18,210 nt of DNA from Candidatus Woesearchaeota archaeon (lineage in GTDB: Archaea > Nanobdellota > Nanobdellia > Woesearchaeales > GW2011-AR15), in NCBI GenBank assembly GCA_023701075.1, contig JAMPXQ010000009.1, positions 1-18,210 of the forward strand, written 5' to 3'. Positions 8,072-13,784 of this stretch are shown piece by piece (positions within the stretch are counted from its first letter, which is position 1; every line of letters starts with the position of its first letter). Under the pieces are notes generated by a model that saw only the letters and a program-made list of their open reading frames with translations, did not search any database and was not told where the DNA came from. The translations under genes and the position numbers were made by a program.

Positions 8072-8377
8072 TCACTTCTTGAAATCCTTCCTAAGAAGCT
8101 TTATCTCATCCAGCTGCTCATGGAGTATCTCCCTAAGAAGCTTTATCTCAGTGATATGCTCCTGCTGGATCAATGTGAGCTCCTCTTTCATGTTCTCCAT
8201 CATAGAGACCATTATCACAATGAAGAGTATTATCATCCAGACAAATATCGTACCCAGTTTCACCCAGGACATTATCTCATAGGACTTGTCTGCCAAAAGG
8301 ATCATATAAAGTCCAAAGAAAGCCAGCCCAAGGCCAACAGGCAACAGCAATTTTTCAAAAAAATTATATTTTCTCAT
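8072..8377 (-). CDS. Small two-span membrane protein with cytosolic coiled coil
   Basis: The protein has 101 residues with two transmembrane segments (about 8-28 and 39-60) and a charged helical tail (61-97) with heptad character, probably a coiled coil that mediates oligomerisation. EIKLLR occurs at 77-82 and 91-96, exactly two heptads apart, encoded by an exact 19-bp DNA repeat. It is the last gene of a three-gene minus-strand operon, 11 bases after sppA, with a GGGGT SD. The position usually taken by an NfeD-like partner of SppA-type proteases is here occupied by this unrelated-looking protein; a role as SppA scaffold is inference. No family is recognised. Confidence 0.72.
   Translation of the reverse strand: MRKYNFFEKLLLPVGLGLAFFGLYMILLADKSYEIMSWVKLGTIFVWMIILFIVIMVSMMENMKEELTLIQQEHITEIKLLREILHEQLDEIKLLRKDFKK
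8090..8150. repeat. 19-bp direct repeat inside the coiled-coil gene
   Basis: CCTAAGAAGCTTTATCTCA occurs at 8090-8108 and again at 8132-8150, with a 42-bp period. In the minus-strand reading frame the period is 14 codons, two heptads of the coiled coil. Protein and DNA are both repeated exactly, so the duplication looks recent. Confidence 0.85.
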
Positions 8378-8388
8378 GTCTACCCCTT

Positions 8389-9252
8389 TTATCTTAAACC
8401 TATTATGGGCCCCTGGTTTATAAAACTTTTGCTGATACTGAATTCCGAAAGCAAATCCCCAAGTCCTTTTTTCTGCTTGAACTCAACCACATTTGCAGTG
8501 ATATTCAGTTTCCGTTCTATATAATCCACTGCATCCTGCTTTGTACCTGTCTCATCTATAAGACCTAGCTCTTTTGCCTCAACGCCAAGATATATCTGGC
8601 CTGTCGCAAGCTCTTCGACTTTTTTCATCGGAAGGTCCCTATTTAGTGCAACCTCTTGGACAAAGAAAGATTTCATCTTATCTATTATGCTTTGATATAG
8701 CCTTGTCTCCTCTTCGCTAGGTTCCTTGAACGGCGAACCCATATCCTTGAGCTCTCCTGAGACATATCTCCTATAGGTGACATTGTAATCTTTTATCAGG
8801 CCTGAGAAATCCAAGTATGAGCCTATGACGCCGATGCTTCCGGTTATGGACATCCTGTTTGCATAGATATAATCTGTTGAAGATGCAATCCAATATGCAG
8901 CGCTTGCTCCCATATCCCTTATCACTGCGACGGTAGTTATGTTCATCGATTTTATCTTCTGAGAGATCTCATCTGCAGCAACCCCGCTTCCGCCCGGGGA
9001 ATTTATGTCCAAGATGATTGCTTTTATCCCAGGTGTATCCTCTGCTTTCTCTAGCTCTGCTATTATTGCCTCGCTTGAGACTGAGCTTGACCCAAATCCC
9101 GATTCTTCTGCAACAGTTATAGGTCCATGCAGCTTTATCACTGCTACATTTCCGCCATATATAGGCTCGTCATATGTGAAGAACATCGCAGACAGCGAGC
9201 TTAGCAGATAGATTATACCAATCAGTTTCAATGTCTCCCAAAATTTGCTCAT
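8389..9252 (-). CDS. sppA: Signal peptide peptidase SppA (S49 family serine protease)
   Basis: SppA is a membrane-bound protease with a Ser/Lys dyad that degrades cleaved signal peptides and other membrane-embedded remnants. An N-terminal hydrophobic segment (about 7-25) anchors it. Family motifs follow: VAVIKLHGPI near 37-45, LDINSPGGSG at 81-90, and the nucleophile Ser117 in DMGASAAYW. The general base is most likely Lys169 in ELKDMGSPFK, 52 residues later, the spacing seen in archaeal enzymes of this family. TGSIGVIG (137-144) is also typical. At 287 residues it is a compact single-domain archaeal form. Its start overlaps the stop of the RDD gene by 4 bases (ATGA), so the two are translationally coupled. 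Confidence 0.95.
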   Translation of the reverse strand: MSKFWETLKLIGIIYLLSSLSAMFFTYDEPIYGGNVAVIKLHGPITVAEESGFGSSSVSSEAIIAELEKAEDTPGIKAIILDINSPGGSGVAADEISQKIKSMNITTVAVIRDMGASAAYWIASSTDYIYANRMSITGSIGVIGSYLDFSGLIKDYNVTYRRYVSGELKDMGSPFKEPSEEETRLYQSIIDKMKSFFVQEVALNRDLPMKKVEELATGQIYLGVEAKELGLIDETGTKQDAVDYIERKLNITANVVEFKQKKGLGDLLSEFSISKSFINQGPIIGLR

Positions 9253-9746
9253 ATCACTCTGACCTCTTCAACAACCCTTGTCTTTGAGAACATGTCTGAA
9301 AGCCTTTTTCCTGTGAATATCAGATATAATGGATCGACTATCCATAGGAGCGAGAAAGGGAATACCGGAAGCACTGCAATGTTCCTTGCAAGGATCTTCC
9401 ATAGATTTATCTCTTCTTTATCCAGCGGCAAAACTTTAAGCTTGAACAGCATCTTGCCCGGTGTCTGTCCCATCTTGTATTCAAACATCACAAAATAAAG
9501 CAGTATCAGGAAAAAGACTATGCCTATGACTGCCATAAGATTAGTTATCAAATCAGGATTTGATTCAAAGTATCTGTAGTTCTCCATGAAGTCTGATGAC
9601 AATGGCAACTTGCTCTCTATCACAGATGAGAATGGAGAAAATATTATCAATTGGATTATCGAGAAATCTATGAAGAATGAAAAGGCACGCTTCCACCATG
9701 AAGCATCAGTTATTATTATCCTTTCCTTTGGAAGATTGAGTTTCAT
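9249..9746 (-). CDS. RDD family membrane protein
   Basis: This 165-residue integral membrane protein has the RDD pattern: Arg20 and Asp27 in the first span (RAFSFFID), GQTPGKMLFKLKV at 93-105, and the Asp pair in the last part (VDPLY near 137-141 and LSDMFSKTRVV at 149-159). It has three to four spans. RDD proteins are small membrane proteins of poorly defined role; some are linked to ion or metabolite transport. It is first in the operon, before sppA and the coiled-coil protein. A TATA-like AACTATTTAAACC at 9768-9780 lies about 29 bases before the ATG, so the mRNA is probably leaderless. Confidence 0.88.
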   Translation of the reverse strand: MKLNLPKERIIITDASWWKRAFSFFIDFSIIQLIIFSPFSSVIESKLPLSSDFMENYRYFESNPDLITNLMAVIGIVFFLILLYFVMFEYKMGQTPGKMLFKLKVLPLDKEEINLWKILARNIAVLPVFPFSLLWIVDPLYLIFTGKRLSDMFSKTRVVEEVRVI

Positions 9747-9837
9747 GAAGACTGATGAAATGAATGCGGTTTAAATAGTTTGTGCGAGAAAATTTTTGTG
9801 AACTATCTTTTTATATTAAGCCATTTATCTGCCATAG
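9747..9837. promoter_or_regulatory. Divergent promoter pair
   Basis: A minus-strand TATA box at 9768-9780 serves the RDD-sppA operon. A plus-strand TATA box (CTTTTTATATTA, 9807-9818) serves the gene at 9838. Each lies 26 to 29 bases before its ATG, which predicts leaderless transcripts in both directions. Confidence 0.6.
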
Positions 9838-10470
9838 ATGATGACTGACAGAATAAAAAGATTGCATGATGCATTCCTGAAGAATTTTGAAGATGTTTCC
9901 CCATATGAACTAAAGACAATCGACCCAGGAATATTCGGGGTGATTGAGAATCTGCTCTATAGCATCGGATATAAACGAATTCCAGAGATAGATTATCCTT
10001 ATGATACAAGACCTAACCACTCCGGGACGCTGATACATATCTCTGGTTCTATCTATTTTTCCGGCTTTGCTCCTCTTTGTTTTGGACCGGAACATAGCAA
10101 AGCCAACCATGCATATATAATGATTCTGTTAGATGAACATCCAAAAGATTCATCTGAGGAATTTATAACCGGCGGACACAAAGCATGCATTGCCGCCATG
10201 GATGAATATGGAACTGTCATGGGACTGCTTGGTGAAGAAGCGAAAGTAGGCGGAATTGTCTATCGGCCCAGCGTCCCAAACCATCCTGATATCTGCTATC
10301 CTAATAAGGTATCCGATATACAAGCAGCACTTGAAAACATGTGTGCTTCGTTTCCTATCACAGCCAACTTTTTAGGCTACCAAAAAGAAATAGAGCTACT
10401 CAGCAAATTCATGTTTGACTCTTCCAGAACGTATATGATGACTGAGATAGTGAAGATAAGAGAGTTATAA
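9838..10470 (+). CDS. Unknown orphan protein
   Basis: The product is 210 residues long, soluble, and has no recognised family. Visible features are a strand-rich middle (GTLIHISGSIYFSGFAPLCF, about 63-82) followed by PEHSKANHAYIMILLDEHP, a GGHKACIAAMDEYG helix start, and a helical C-terminus. The GGxxxC and acidic/histidine residues could form an active site, but this is not supported by a known motif. The start is the first of two adjacent ATGs; the TATA box 26 bases upstream predicts a leaderless mRNA. It stands alone on the plus strand, and the tRNA-Arg gene faces it 12 bases beyond its stop. Confidence 0.72.
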   Translation: MMTDRIKRLHDAFLKNFEDVSPYELKTIDPGIFGVIENLLYSIGYKRIPEIDYPYDTRPNHSGTLIHISGSIYFSGFAPLCFGPEHSKANHAYIMILLDEHPKDSSEEFITGGHKACIAAMDEYGTVMGLLGEEAKVGGIVYRPSVPNHPDICYPNKVSDIQAALENMCASFPITANFLGYQKEIELLSKFMFDSSRTYMMTEIVKIREL

Positions 10471-10482
10471 TAAAAAGATAGA

Positions 10483-10622
10483 CGAGCCTGCGAGGATTCG
10501 AACCCCGGTCAGCCGGTATCCTTAAAGGCTTATGCTCCACGTCTGCTTCATTGCTCGCCTTTCCCGAAGCCGGCCGCACTATATGCCCAAAAATATTGTT
10601 TTCCAGGCTATGCTACAGGCCC
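10483..10622 (-). tRNA. tRNA-Arg(UCG) with two introns
   Basis: Acceptor GGGCCTG (10616-10622) pairs with CAGGCTC (10484-10490), with discriminator G. The anticodon stem GCCGG/CCGGC is perfect and the loop reads CTTCGGA, so the anticodon is TCG (Arg). A 46-base intron (10518-10563) sits at the canonical 37/38 position. Its arms AAAGGC/GCCTTT pair, with three-base bulges GGG and ATA that place both cuts after the second bulge base. A second insert of 20 bases (10583-10602) splits the D loop between G19 and A20. GCCT/GGGC and AAAA/TTTT helices flank it, and its removal leaves a normal loop, AGCCTGGATA. The mature length is 74. A20 and C35, known Arg identity elements, are present. TATA-like CTTTTTTATAC lies near 10648-10658. 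Confidence 0.87.
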
Positions 10623-10715
10623 ATCTGGAGATATAGATAAATGACTAGTATAAAAAAGTATAGACTGATCCCTGCTTTTTTCCAAAGCTTTTCTTAATAA
10701 GATTAAATTCACAGC
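10623..10715 (-). promoter_or_regulatory. tRNA-Arg promoter region
   Basis: On the minus strand CTTTTTTATAC, centred near 10653, lies about 31 bases before the tRNA 5' end, a normal archaeal TATA position. The rest of this gap lies beyond the stop of the minus-strand gene at 10716 and holds nothing else I can identify. Confidence 0.45.
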
Positions 10716-11369
10716 CTAACTCAGCCATTTGACTGCATCTGAATCAGTTATGTCTTTTAAGAACCCCAATCTTGAACCTTCATGGAGATATGGCAGATGT
10801 GCATACATAGAAGCCATGATTGACTTTGTTCCCAGATCGCTGCTCATTGAACACTGAGGCACATATACAAACTCCTTTGCACACCCGCTTGAGACGAATG
10901 AATTTGAAAAGACTGAAAGGCACTGGTCAAAAAAAGTCCCAAACATATATAGCCTTTGCAGCCTATCCTTGATGCCAACAGAATAATCAGCAAGGCTTGA
11001 CACCTCCTGCCAGACCTCATCCCTATGGGATGCGCTTAACGGATGCTCTTGATAAGTCGCTGTGAATTCCATAACAGGATAATCATTTGATGCCAGAAAA
11101 ACACCTATATTCTTATCATATAGCGACCTAAGCCTCTCAAGCTGCTTTTTTTTAGGCTCATCCTTGAACTCTTGCCTTGCAAGTATAGGTCCATCCCATA
11201 ATAGAAGAGAAAGCAAGGAACCATCCATATTATCTGAAATATCCCTGAAATATTTTGAAGAATAGGAACATCCATGTGCATAATTAAGGTGGACCCCGAA
11301 GATTGCTACTTCTGCATCCATATCATTTAGTGCCCTTCGCCAGTCGCCTAGCTGCCTGATAAATGCCAT
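10716..11369 (-). CDS. Unknown orphan protein
   Basis: The protein has 217 residues and is soluble, with five or more cysteines (C34, C150, C163, C173) but no zinc-ribbon spacing. It begins with a strand, EVAIFGVHLNYAHGCS (20-35), typical of the first strand of an alpha/beta fold. DRLQR at 135-139 followed by FGTFFDQC at 143-150 resembles DQLKR...GGSYNSAC of the protein encoded at 15729-16568, and both carry a later SDL. They may be distant relatives (weak inference). The ATG is 27 bases from the TATA box ATTTATAAAT (11391-11400), so it is probably leaderless. No family recognised. Confidence 0.72.
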   Translation of the reverse strand: MAFIRQLGDWRRALNDMDAEVAIFGVHLNYAHGCSYSSKYFRDISDNMDGSLLSLLLWDGPILARQEFKDEPKKKQLERLRSLYDKNIGVFLASNDYPVMEFTATYQEHPLSASHRDEVWQEVSSLADYSVGIKDRLQRLYMFGTFFDQCLSVFSNSFVSSGCAKEFVYVPQCSMSSDLGTKSIMASMYAHLPYLHEGSRLGFLKDITDSDAVKWLS

Positions 11370-11390
11370 ATGCTTAGTCAGAAATCCAGT

Positions 11391-11400
11391 ATTTATAAAT
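11391..11400 (-). promoter_or_regulatory. TATA box of the orphan gene ending at 10716
   Basis: ATTTATAAAT is a near-perfect archaeal TATA box centred 27 bases before the ATG at 11369. It lies in the 62-base gap behind the Alba gene, whose transcript must end here; T-rich runs on the minus strand (11415-11420) could act as terminator. Confidence 0.65.
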
Positions 11401-11431
11401 ATTTAGAAAATAACCACTAAAAAGTAATTAA

Positions 11432-11719
11432 TTATTTCTTCTTCTTGACAAGAAGGACTTCGATTGTAGAAACTCTTACCTGCCTGCCTTCCTTGTTCTC
11501 GAACTCTTCGGAATTTATAGTCACTGTCTTGACTGACGCTGTCCCTTCTAAGAACCTCTTTGTCGCGACCTCTGCAACGTCAACTGCCCTTGAGATGAAC
11601 TTTCCCCTGGCCTTGACAATAACTTCGTCTGCACCTTTTGTCGTGAACTGCATCACTACGCCAGTGACATAATTCATGAACGGCTTGCCGCCGATAAAGA
11701 TGCTGTTGTCTTCATTCAC
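11432..11719 (-). CDS. albA: DNA/RNA-binding protein Alba
   Basis: Alba is a small abundant archaeal chromatin and RNA-binding protein that works as a dimer. The family core is plain: IFIGGKPFMNYVTGVVMQF, then EVIVKARGKFISRAVDVAEVATKRFL, then a strand-rich C-terminus ending in a Lys run. I prefer the GTG at 11719: GAGGTGG (overlapping the eS17 stop) is then a properly spaced SD. The longer GTG start at 11728 lies inside that SD and would add three residues. With the chosen start the protein has 95 residues, the usual length. It is the second gene after eS17, an arrangement that ties it to the translation operon. Confidence 0.93.
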   Translation of the reverse strand: MNEDNSIFIGGKPFMNYVTGVVMQFTTKGADEVIVKARGKFISRAVDVAEVATKRFLEGTASVKTVTINSEEFENKEGRQVRVSTIEVLLVKKKK

Positions 11720-11729
11720 AAAAACCACC

Positions 11730-11924
11730 TCACAAGGTTTCTCTTGCTTTGAATCTTCTTGTTGCGTAACCTGCGATTGTATTCCTCAGCTTCTTTGATG
11801 GGACATCTGCGTACTTCTCTACGACTGCCTTGTTCTTGTTGACGTCCTCAGAAAATTCATTGAAGTGATTCTCAATCAGGTTTAATGTGACTCTCTTTAT
11901 GTTTTTGGTTTTGATTCTTCCCAT
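11730..11924 (-). CDS. rps17e: Ribosomal protein eS17
   Basis: This 64-residue protein matches archaeal eS17 (small-subunit protein S17e): the start MGRIKTKNIKR, the middle FSEDVNKNKAVVEKYADVPSK and the end LRNTIAGYATRRFK are all characteristic. It binds rRNA in the 30S subunit. A TATA box (TTTATAAAG, near 11951-11959) lies about 30 bases before the ATG, so the transcript has at most a very short leader. The Alba gene follows directly, with its SD overlapping this stop codon. Confidence 0.95.
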   Translation of the reverse strand: MGRIKTKNIKRVTLNLIENHFNEFSEDVNKNKAVVEKYADVPSKKLRNTIAGYATRRFKARETL

Positions 11925-12049
11925 GCTGTCTCTGGAAATATATCGTCTTTATAAATCCATCGAAAAAACTTTGTGGCCGACAGACACTATATTATATAGA
12001 TGAATATGCACAAACTTAATAAATGCCCTGTTTTTCTTTTAAATAAGAC

Positions 12050-12121
12050 GCGTCGGTGGTCCAATGGCTAAGACACTGGCCTTCCAAGCCTGTTATCCGG
12101 GTTCGAATCCCGGCCGACGCA
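12050..12121 (+). tRNA. tRNA-Gly(UCC)
   Basis: Acceptor GCGTCGG (12050-12056) pairs fully with CCGACGC (12114-12120), with discriminator A at 12121. The T arm is CCGGG-TTCGAAT-CCCGG. The anticodon loop CTTCCAA gives anticodon TCC, reading GGA. D stem GTCC/AGAC has the common 13-22 mismatch, and the anticodon stem CTGGC/GCCTG has one T-T mismatch (28-42). No intron, no encoded CCA. A T run directly after the gene (12124-12131) is a natural terminator. Two further copies of its 3' end follow downstream. Confidence 0.92.
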
Positions 12122-12135
12122 CGTTTTTTTTATCT
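12106..12135 (+). repeat. tRNA-Gly 3' end, first copy of a repeated unit
   Basis: From AATCCCGG through the discriminator into CACG and the T run, this segment of the functional tRNA is repeated at 12253-12281 with one substitution and one missing T. Its core CCGACGCA recurs once more at 12291. Confidence 0.85.
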
Positions 12136-12154
12136 GTTGCCTTATCTTGCCTAA

Positions 12155-12165
12155 GGGATTCGAAC
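12155..12165 (-). repeat. Inverted copy of the tRNA-Gly T-arm segment
   Basis: GGGATTCGAAC is the exact reverse complement of GTTCGAATCCC at 12101-12111 in the tRNA-Gly T arm. Eleven bases alone could be chance for such a common arm sequence, but its place between two tRNA-end repeats makes common descent plausible. Confidence 0.45.
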
Positions 12166-12167
12166 GT

Positions 12168-12233
12168 TTGTTCACTTCGTTCATAAACCCACTCACTAAG
12201 TTTGTTAGGATTTCTTCACTTCGTTCTCAAAAC
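12168..12233 (+). repeat. Imperfect direct repeat around TTCACTTCGTTC
   Basis: TTCACTTCGTTC occurs at 12171-12182 and 12215-12226, 44 bp apart. The flanks agree too: TTT before and AAA(A)C after in both copies, giving a unit of about 23 bases. GAACG at 12162 can also pair with CGTTC at 12178, so the RNA could fold. The repeats lie between two copies of the tRNA-Gly 3' end and overlap no gene. Confidence 0.6.
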
Positions 12234-12252
12234 CATCGACTTTGTCTCTGGT

Positions 12253-12281
12253 AATCCCGACCGACGCACGTTTTTTTATCT
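12253..12281 (+). repeat. Second copy of the tRNA-Gly 3' end
   Basis: AATCCCGACCGACGCACG followed by seven T and ATCT matches 12106-12135 except for one G-to-A change and one T fewer. It carries no acceptor 5' strand or anticodon arm, so it is not a second tRNA. The 147-bp offset and the retained T run suggest a duplicated 3' end such as an old attachment-site scar or terminator duplication. Confidence 0.75.
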
Positions 12282-12290
12282 CCTATCTAA

Positions 12291-12306
12291 CCGACGCATG
12301 TTTTTT
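12291..12306 (+). repeat. Third, shorter copy of the tRNA-Gly 3' end
   Basis: CCGACGCATG plus six T repeats the last acceptor bases, discriminator and T run of the tRNA with one C-to-T change. It lies just upstream of the promoter of the phosphatase-like gene. Confidence 0.6.
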
Positions 12307-12315
12307 CCTGCCTGT

Positions 12316-12327
12316 TTTTTATATAAG
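12316..12327 (+). promoter_or_regulatory. TATA box of the histidine phosphatase-like gene
   Basis: TTTTTATATAAG is centred 27 bases before the ATG at 12349 and predicts a leaderless transcript. Confidence 0.65.
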
Positions 12328-12348
12328 ATGTTTTTGCTCTAAAGATAT

Positions 12349-13008
12349 ATGGATGAACTTGTCGTATTTGAGCACCCCACTTCACTCATGAATCAGGCTC
12401 TCTGTTCTGATAATCATCTTCTCAAACTGCTTGTCAGATACATGCATGATGACAGCATCCCGCTCGCACCGCAGGGCGCAAGAGAACTTGAGGCTGCGAG
12501 GATTGAACTTTCAAGGGAAGACAGTCCAGTCCAGCTAAAAGATTTTGATCTTGTTGTCACTTCCCCTTATCTTAGGACTAAATTTGCTGCAAAACAGCTC
12601 TTCAATGGATATGATGTCCCTATAATCCTAAACAGCAAGATAAGTGAAAGGCCTTTTGGAAAGTTCCATGGCTATTCTACTGAAGATATCAGACACAGCT
12701 ACCCTAAAGTATATTCTGCGTGGGACAAAGACCCTGTGAACTATGAACCAAAAGGCGGACTTAGCATGGCAAATTATGCACCTATTGTCCTATCCGGGCT
12801 TGATGAGATAATTAATATGGCGAAGGGACATTCTAAAGTTGCGGTATTCACACATAGGGTTGCGCTTAGGGTGATAGATGCTGCTGCAAGAGGTGTCTTT
12901 GATCCAAACGAGTACACTCCTGCAATGAACAGTTTCTATGTGAAGAACATGGCTTATGTCCGCTACTCTGCTATCGGGAACTGCAGGCTTGCGCCACTTG
13001 AGAATTAA
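12349..13008 (+). CDS. Histidine phosphatase-like protein with altered catalytic motif
   Basis: The 219-residue protein follows the phosphoglycerate mutase/histidine phosphatase plan in order: a first strand plus motif (VVFEHPTSLMN, 5-15), LAPQGARELEAA (39-50), VVTSPYLRTKFAAKQL (69-84), ISERPFGKFHGYS (98-110), GGLS (136-139) and VAVFTHRVALRV (164-175). The nucleophile His9, Arg76, Glu100 and second His169 are present. The Arg of the usual RHG motif is Glu8 and the Gly is Pro10; GGES has become GGLS and SHG has become THR. The phosphate pocket is thus changed, so it may be a pseudo-enzyme or act on an unusual substrate (inference). It stands alone with a leaderless promoter. Confidence 0.82.
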   Translation: MDELVVFEHPTSLMNQALCSDNHLLKLLVRYMHDDSIPLAPQGARELEAARIELSREDSPVQLKDFDLVVTSPYLRTKFAAKQLFNGYDVPIILNSKISERPFGKFHGYSTEDIRHSYPKVYSAWDKDPVNYEPKGGLSMANYAPIVLSGLDEIINMAKGHSKVAVFTHRVALRVIDAAARGVFDPNEYTPAMNSFYVKNMAYVRYSAIGNCRLAPLEN

Positions 13009-13089
13009 AACTCATATCTGATATCCGAATATGACTTTCAGTAAACTTTATAAACAATAGGCAAATCCAGGAATGCAGGTGATATTATA

Positions 13090-13311
13090 ATGGAATCAAG
13101 ACCTTTAGATGCATTAAATCAGGCAAGGAACCAGAGAGTCATTGTCGAATTGAAAAACAACAAGCAATTAGTCGGTAAACTAGTGTCCTTTGATATTCAC
13201 ATTAATGTTGTACTAGATGAGTGTGAAGAAAGAGTAGACGGCGAAATGAAGAGAAAATTGGGAACAGTCTTCATAAGAGGAGACACAATAATCCTTCTTT
13301 CAATGGAGTAG
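13090..13311 (+). CDS. Sm-like archaeal protein (LSm)
   Basis: This is a 73-residue Sm-fold protein, which forms rings that bind U-rich RNA. Sm1 spans about 9-45, with VIVELKNNKQLVGKLVSFDIHINVVLDE including the conserved D-x-H-x-N-V-V-L pattern. Sm2 is VFIRGDTIILLS near 60-71. An AGGTGAT SD lies upstream of the ATG, and a TATA box (CTTTATAAAC, near 13043-13052) would give a leader of roughly 15 bases. The eL37 gene follows 8 bases after its stop; this pairing is common in archaea and supports the call. Confidence 0.95.
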   Translation: MESRPLDALNQARNQRVIVELKNNKQLVGKLVSFDIHINVVLDECEERVDGEMKRKLGTVFIRGDTIILLSME

Positions 13312-13319
13312 TGTGAAAA

Positions 13320-13499
13320 ATGGCAACAGGCCCAATGGGGAAGAAGTCTGGAAAGAAGACCCATATAAGGTGCAGAAGATGCGGAAACGCAACATACCAC
13401 AGAAGGCATAACAAATGCAGCAGCTGCGGGTATGGCAAAAGTGCCAAGATGAGAAGCTACGCTTGGATGAAGAAGAAGCTTGTCACACACTTGAAATAA
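13320..13499 (+). CDS. rpl37e: Ribosomal protein eL37
   Basis: This 59-residue protein was found by reading the sequence, starting 8 bases after the Sm-like stop. It begins MATGPMGKKSGKKTHIRCRR and carries a zinc ribbon with CRRC at 18-21 and CSSC at 33-36, then GYGKSAKMRSYAWMKKK, all typical of eL37 of the large ribosomal subunit. The length is normal for archaea. A run of eight T on the plus strand follows at 13503-13510, a likely terminator for the two-gene operon. Confidence 0.95.
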   Translation: MATGPMGKKSGKKTHIRCRRCGNATYHRRHNKCSSCGYGKSAKMRSYAWMKKKLVTHLK

Positions 13500-13512
13500 T
13501 TGTTTTTTTTAA
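13500..13512 (+). terminator. T-run terminator after eL37
   Basis: The sequence directly after the eL37 stop contains an uninterrupted run of eight T, the usual archaeal termination signal, before the tRNA-Leu promoter. Confidence 0.5.
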
Positions 13513-13577
13513 GTTTCTTTCACTTGTTTTTTTAGTAAACTTTTTATAATAATCCAAGATTCGATTAAATACTTCAT

Positions 13578-13661
13578 GCGGATGTGCCGGAGTGGTCAAA
13601 CGGGATAGGCTTAGGACCTATTGGCTTAGTGCTTGCGCAGGTTCGAACCCTGTCATCCGCA
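13578..13661 (+). tRNA. tRNA-Leu(UAG)
   Basis: Acceptor GCGGATG pairs with CATCCGC, discriminator A. The anticodon stem ATAGG/CCTAT encloses CTTAGGA, giving anticodon TAG (reads CUA). A long variable arm of about 15 bases (class II tRNA) precedes the T arm GCAGG-TTCGAAC-CCTGT. No intron and no encoded CCA. A TATA-like ACTTTTTATAATAA at 13538-13551 lies about 32 bases upstream. Confidence 0.93.
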
Positions 13662-13752
13662 GCTTATTTCTAGCTTAATGCGTACCTCAATCTAAAAAAA
13701 GTTCCATAAGACCTAATTTGGTTGCTACTTTTAAGTAATAAAATACCCAAAC

Positions 13753-13763
13753 ATTTATAAATA
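13753..13763 (+). promoter_or_regulatory. TATA box of the unknown two-gene operon
   Basis: ATTTATAAATA is centred 27 bases before the ATG at 13785, predicting a leaderless mRNA for the pair of unknown genes. Confidence 0.65.
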
Positions 13764-13784
13764 CCTTTTCTAATAAAGTCAAAA

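Noticed and set aside
12168..12233. Repeat pair as a CRISPR fragment
   Set aside because: There are only two short imperfect copies with a single spacer-like gap, and no cas gene in the window.
12253..12306. Further tRNA or tRNA pseudogene after tRNA-Gly
   Set aside because: Only the 3' acceptor strand and part of the T arm are present; there is no 5' acceptor, D arm or anticodon arm.
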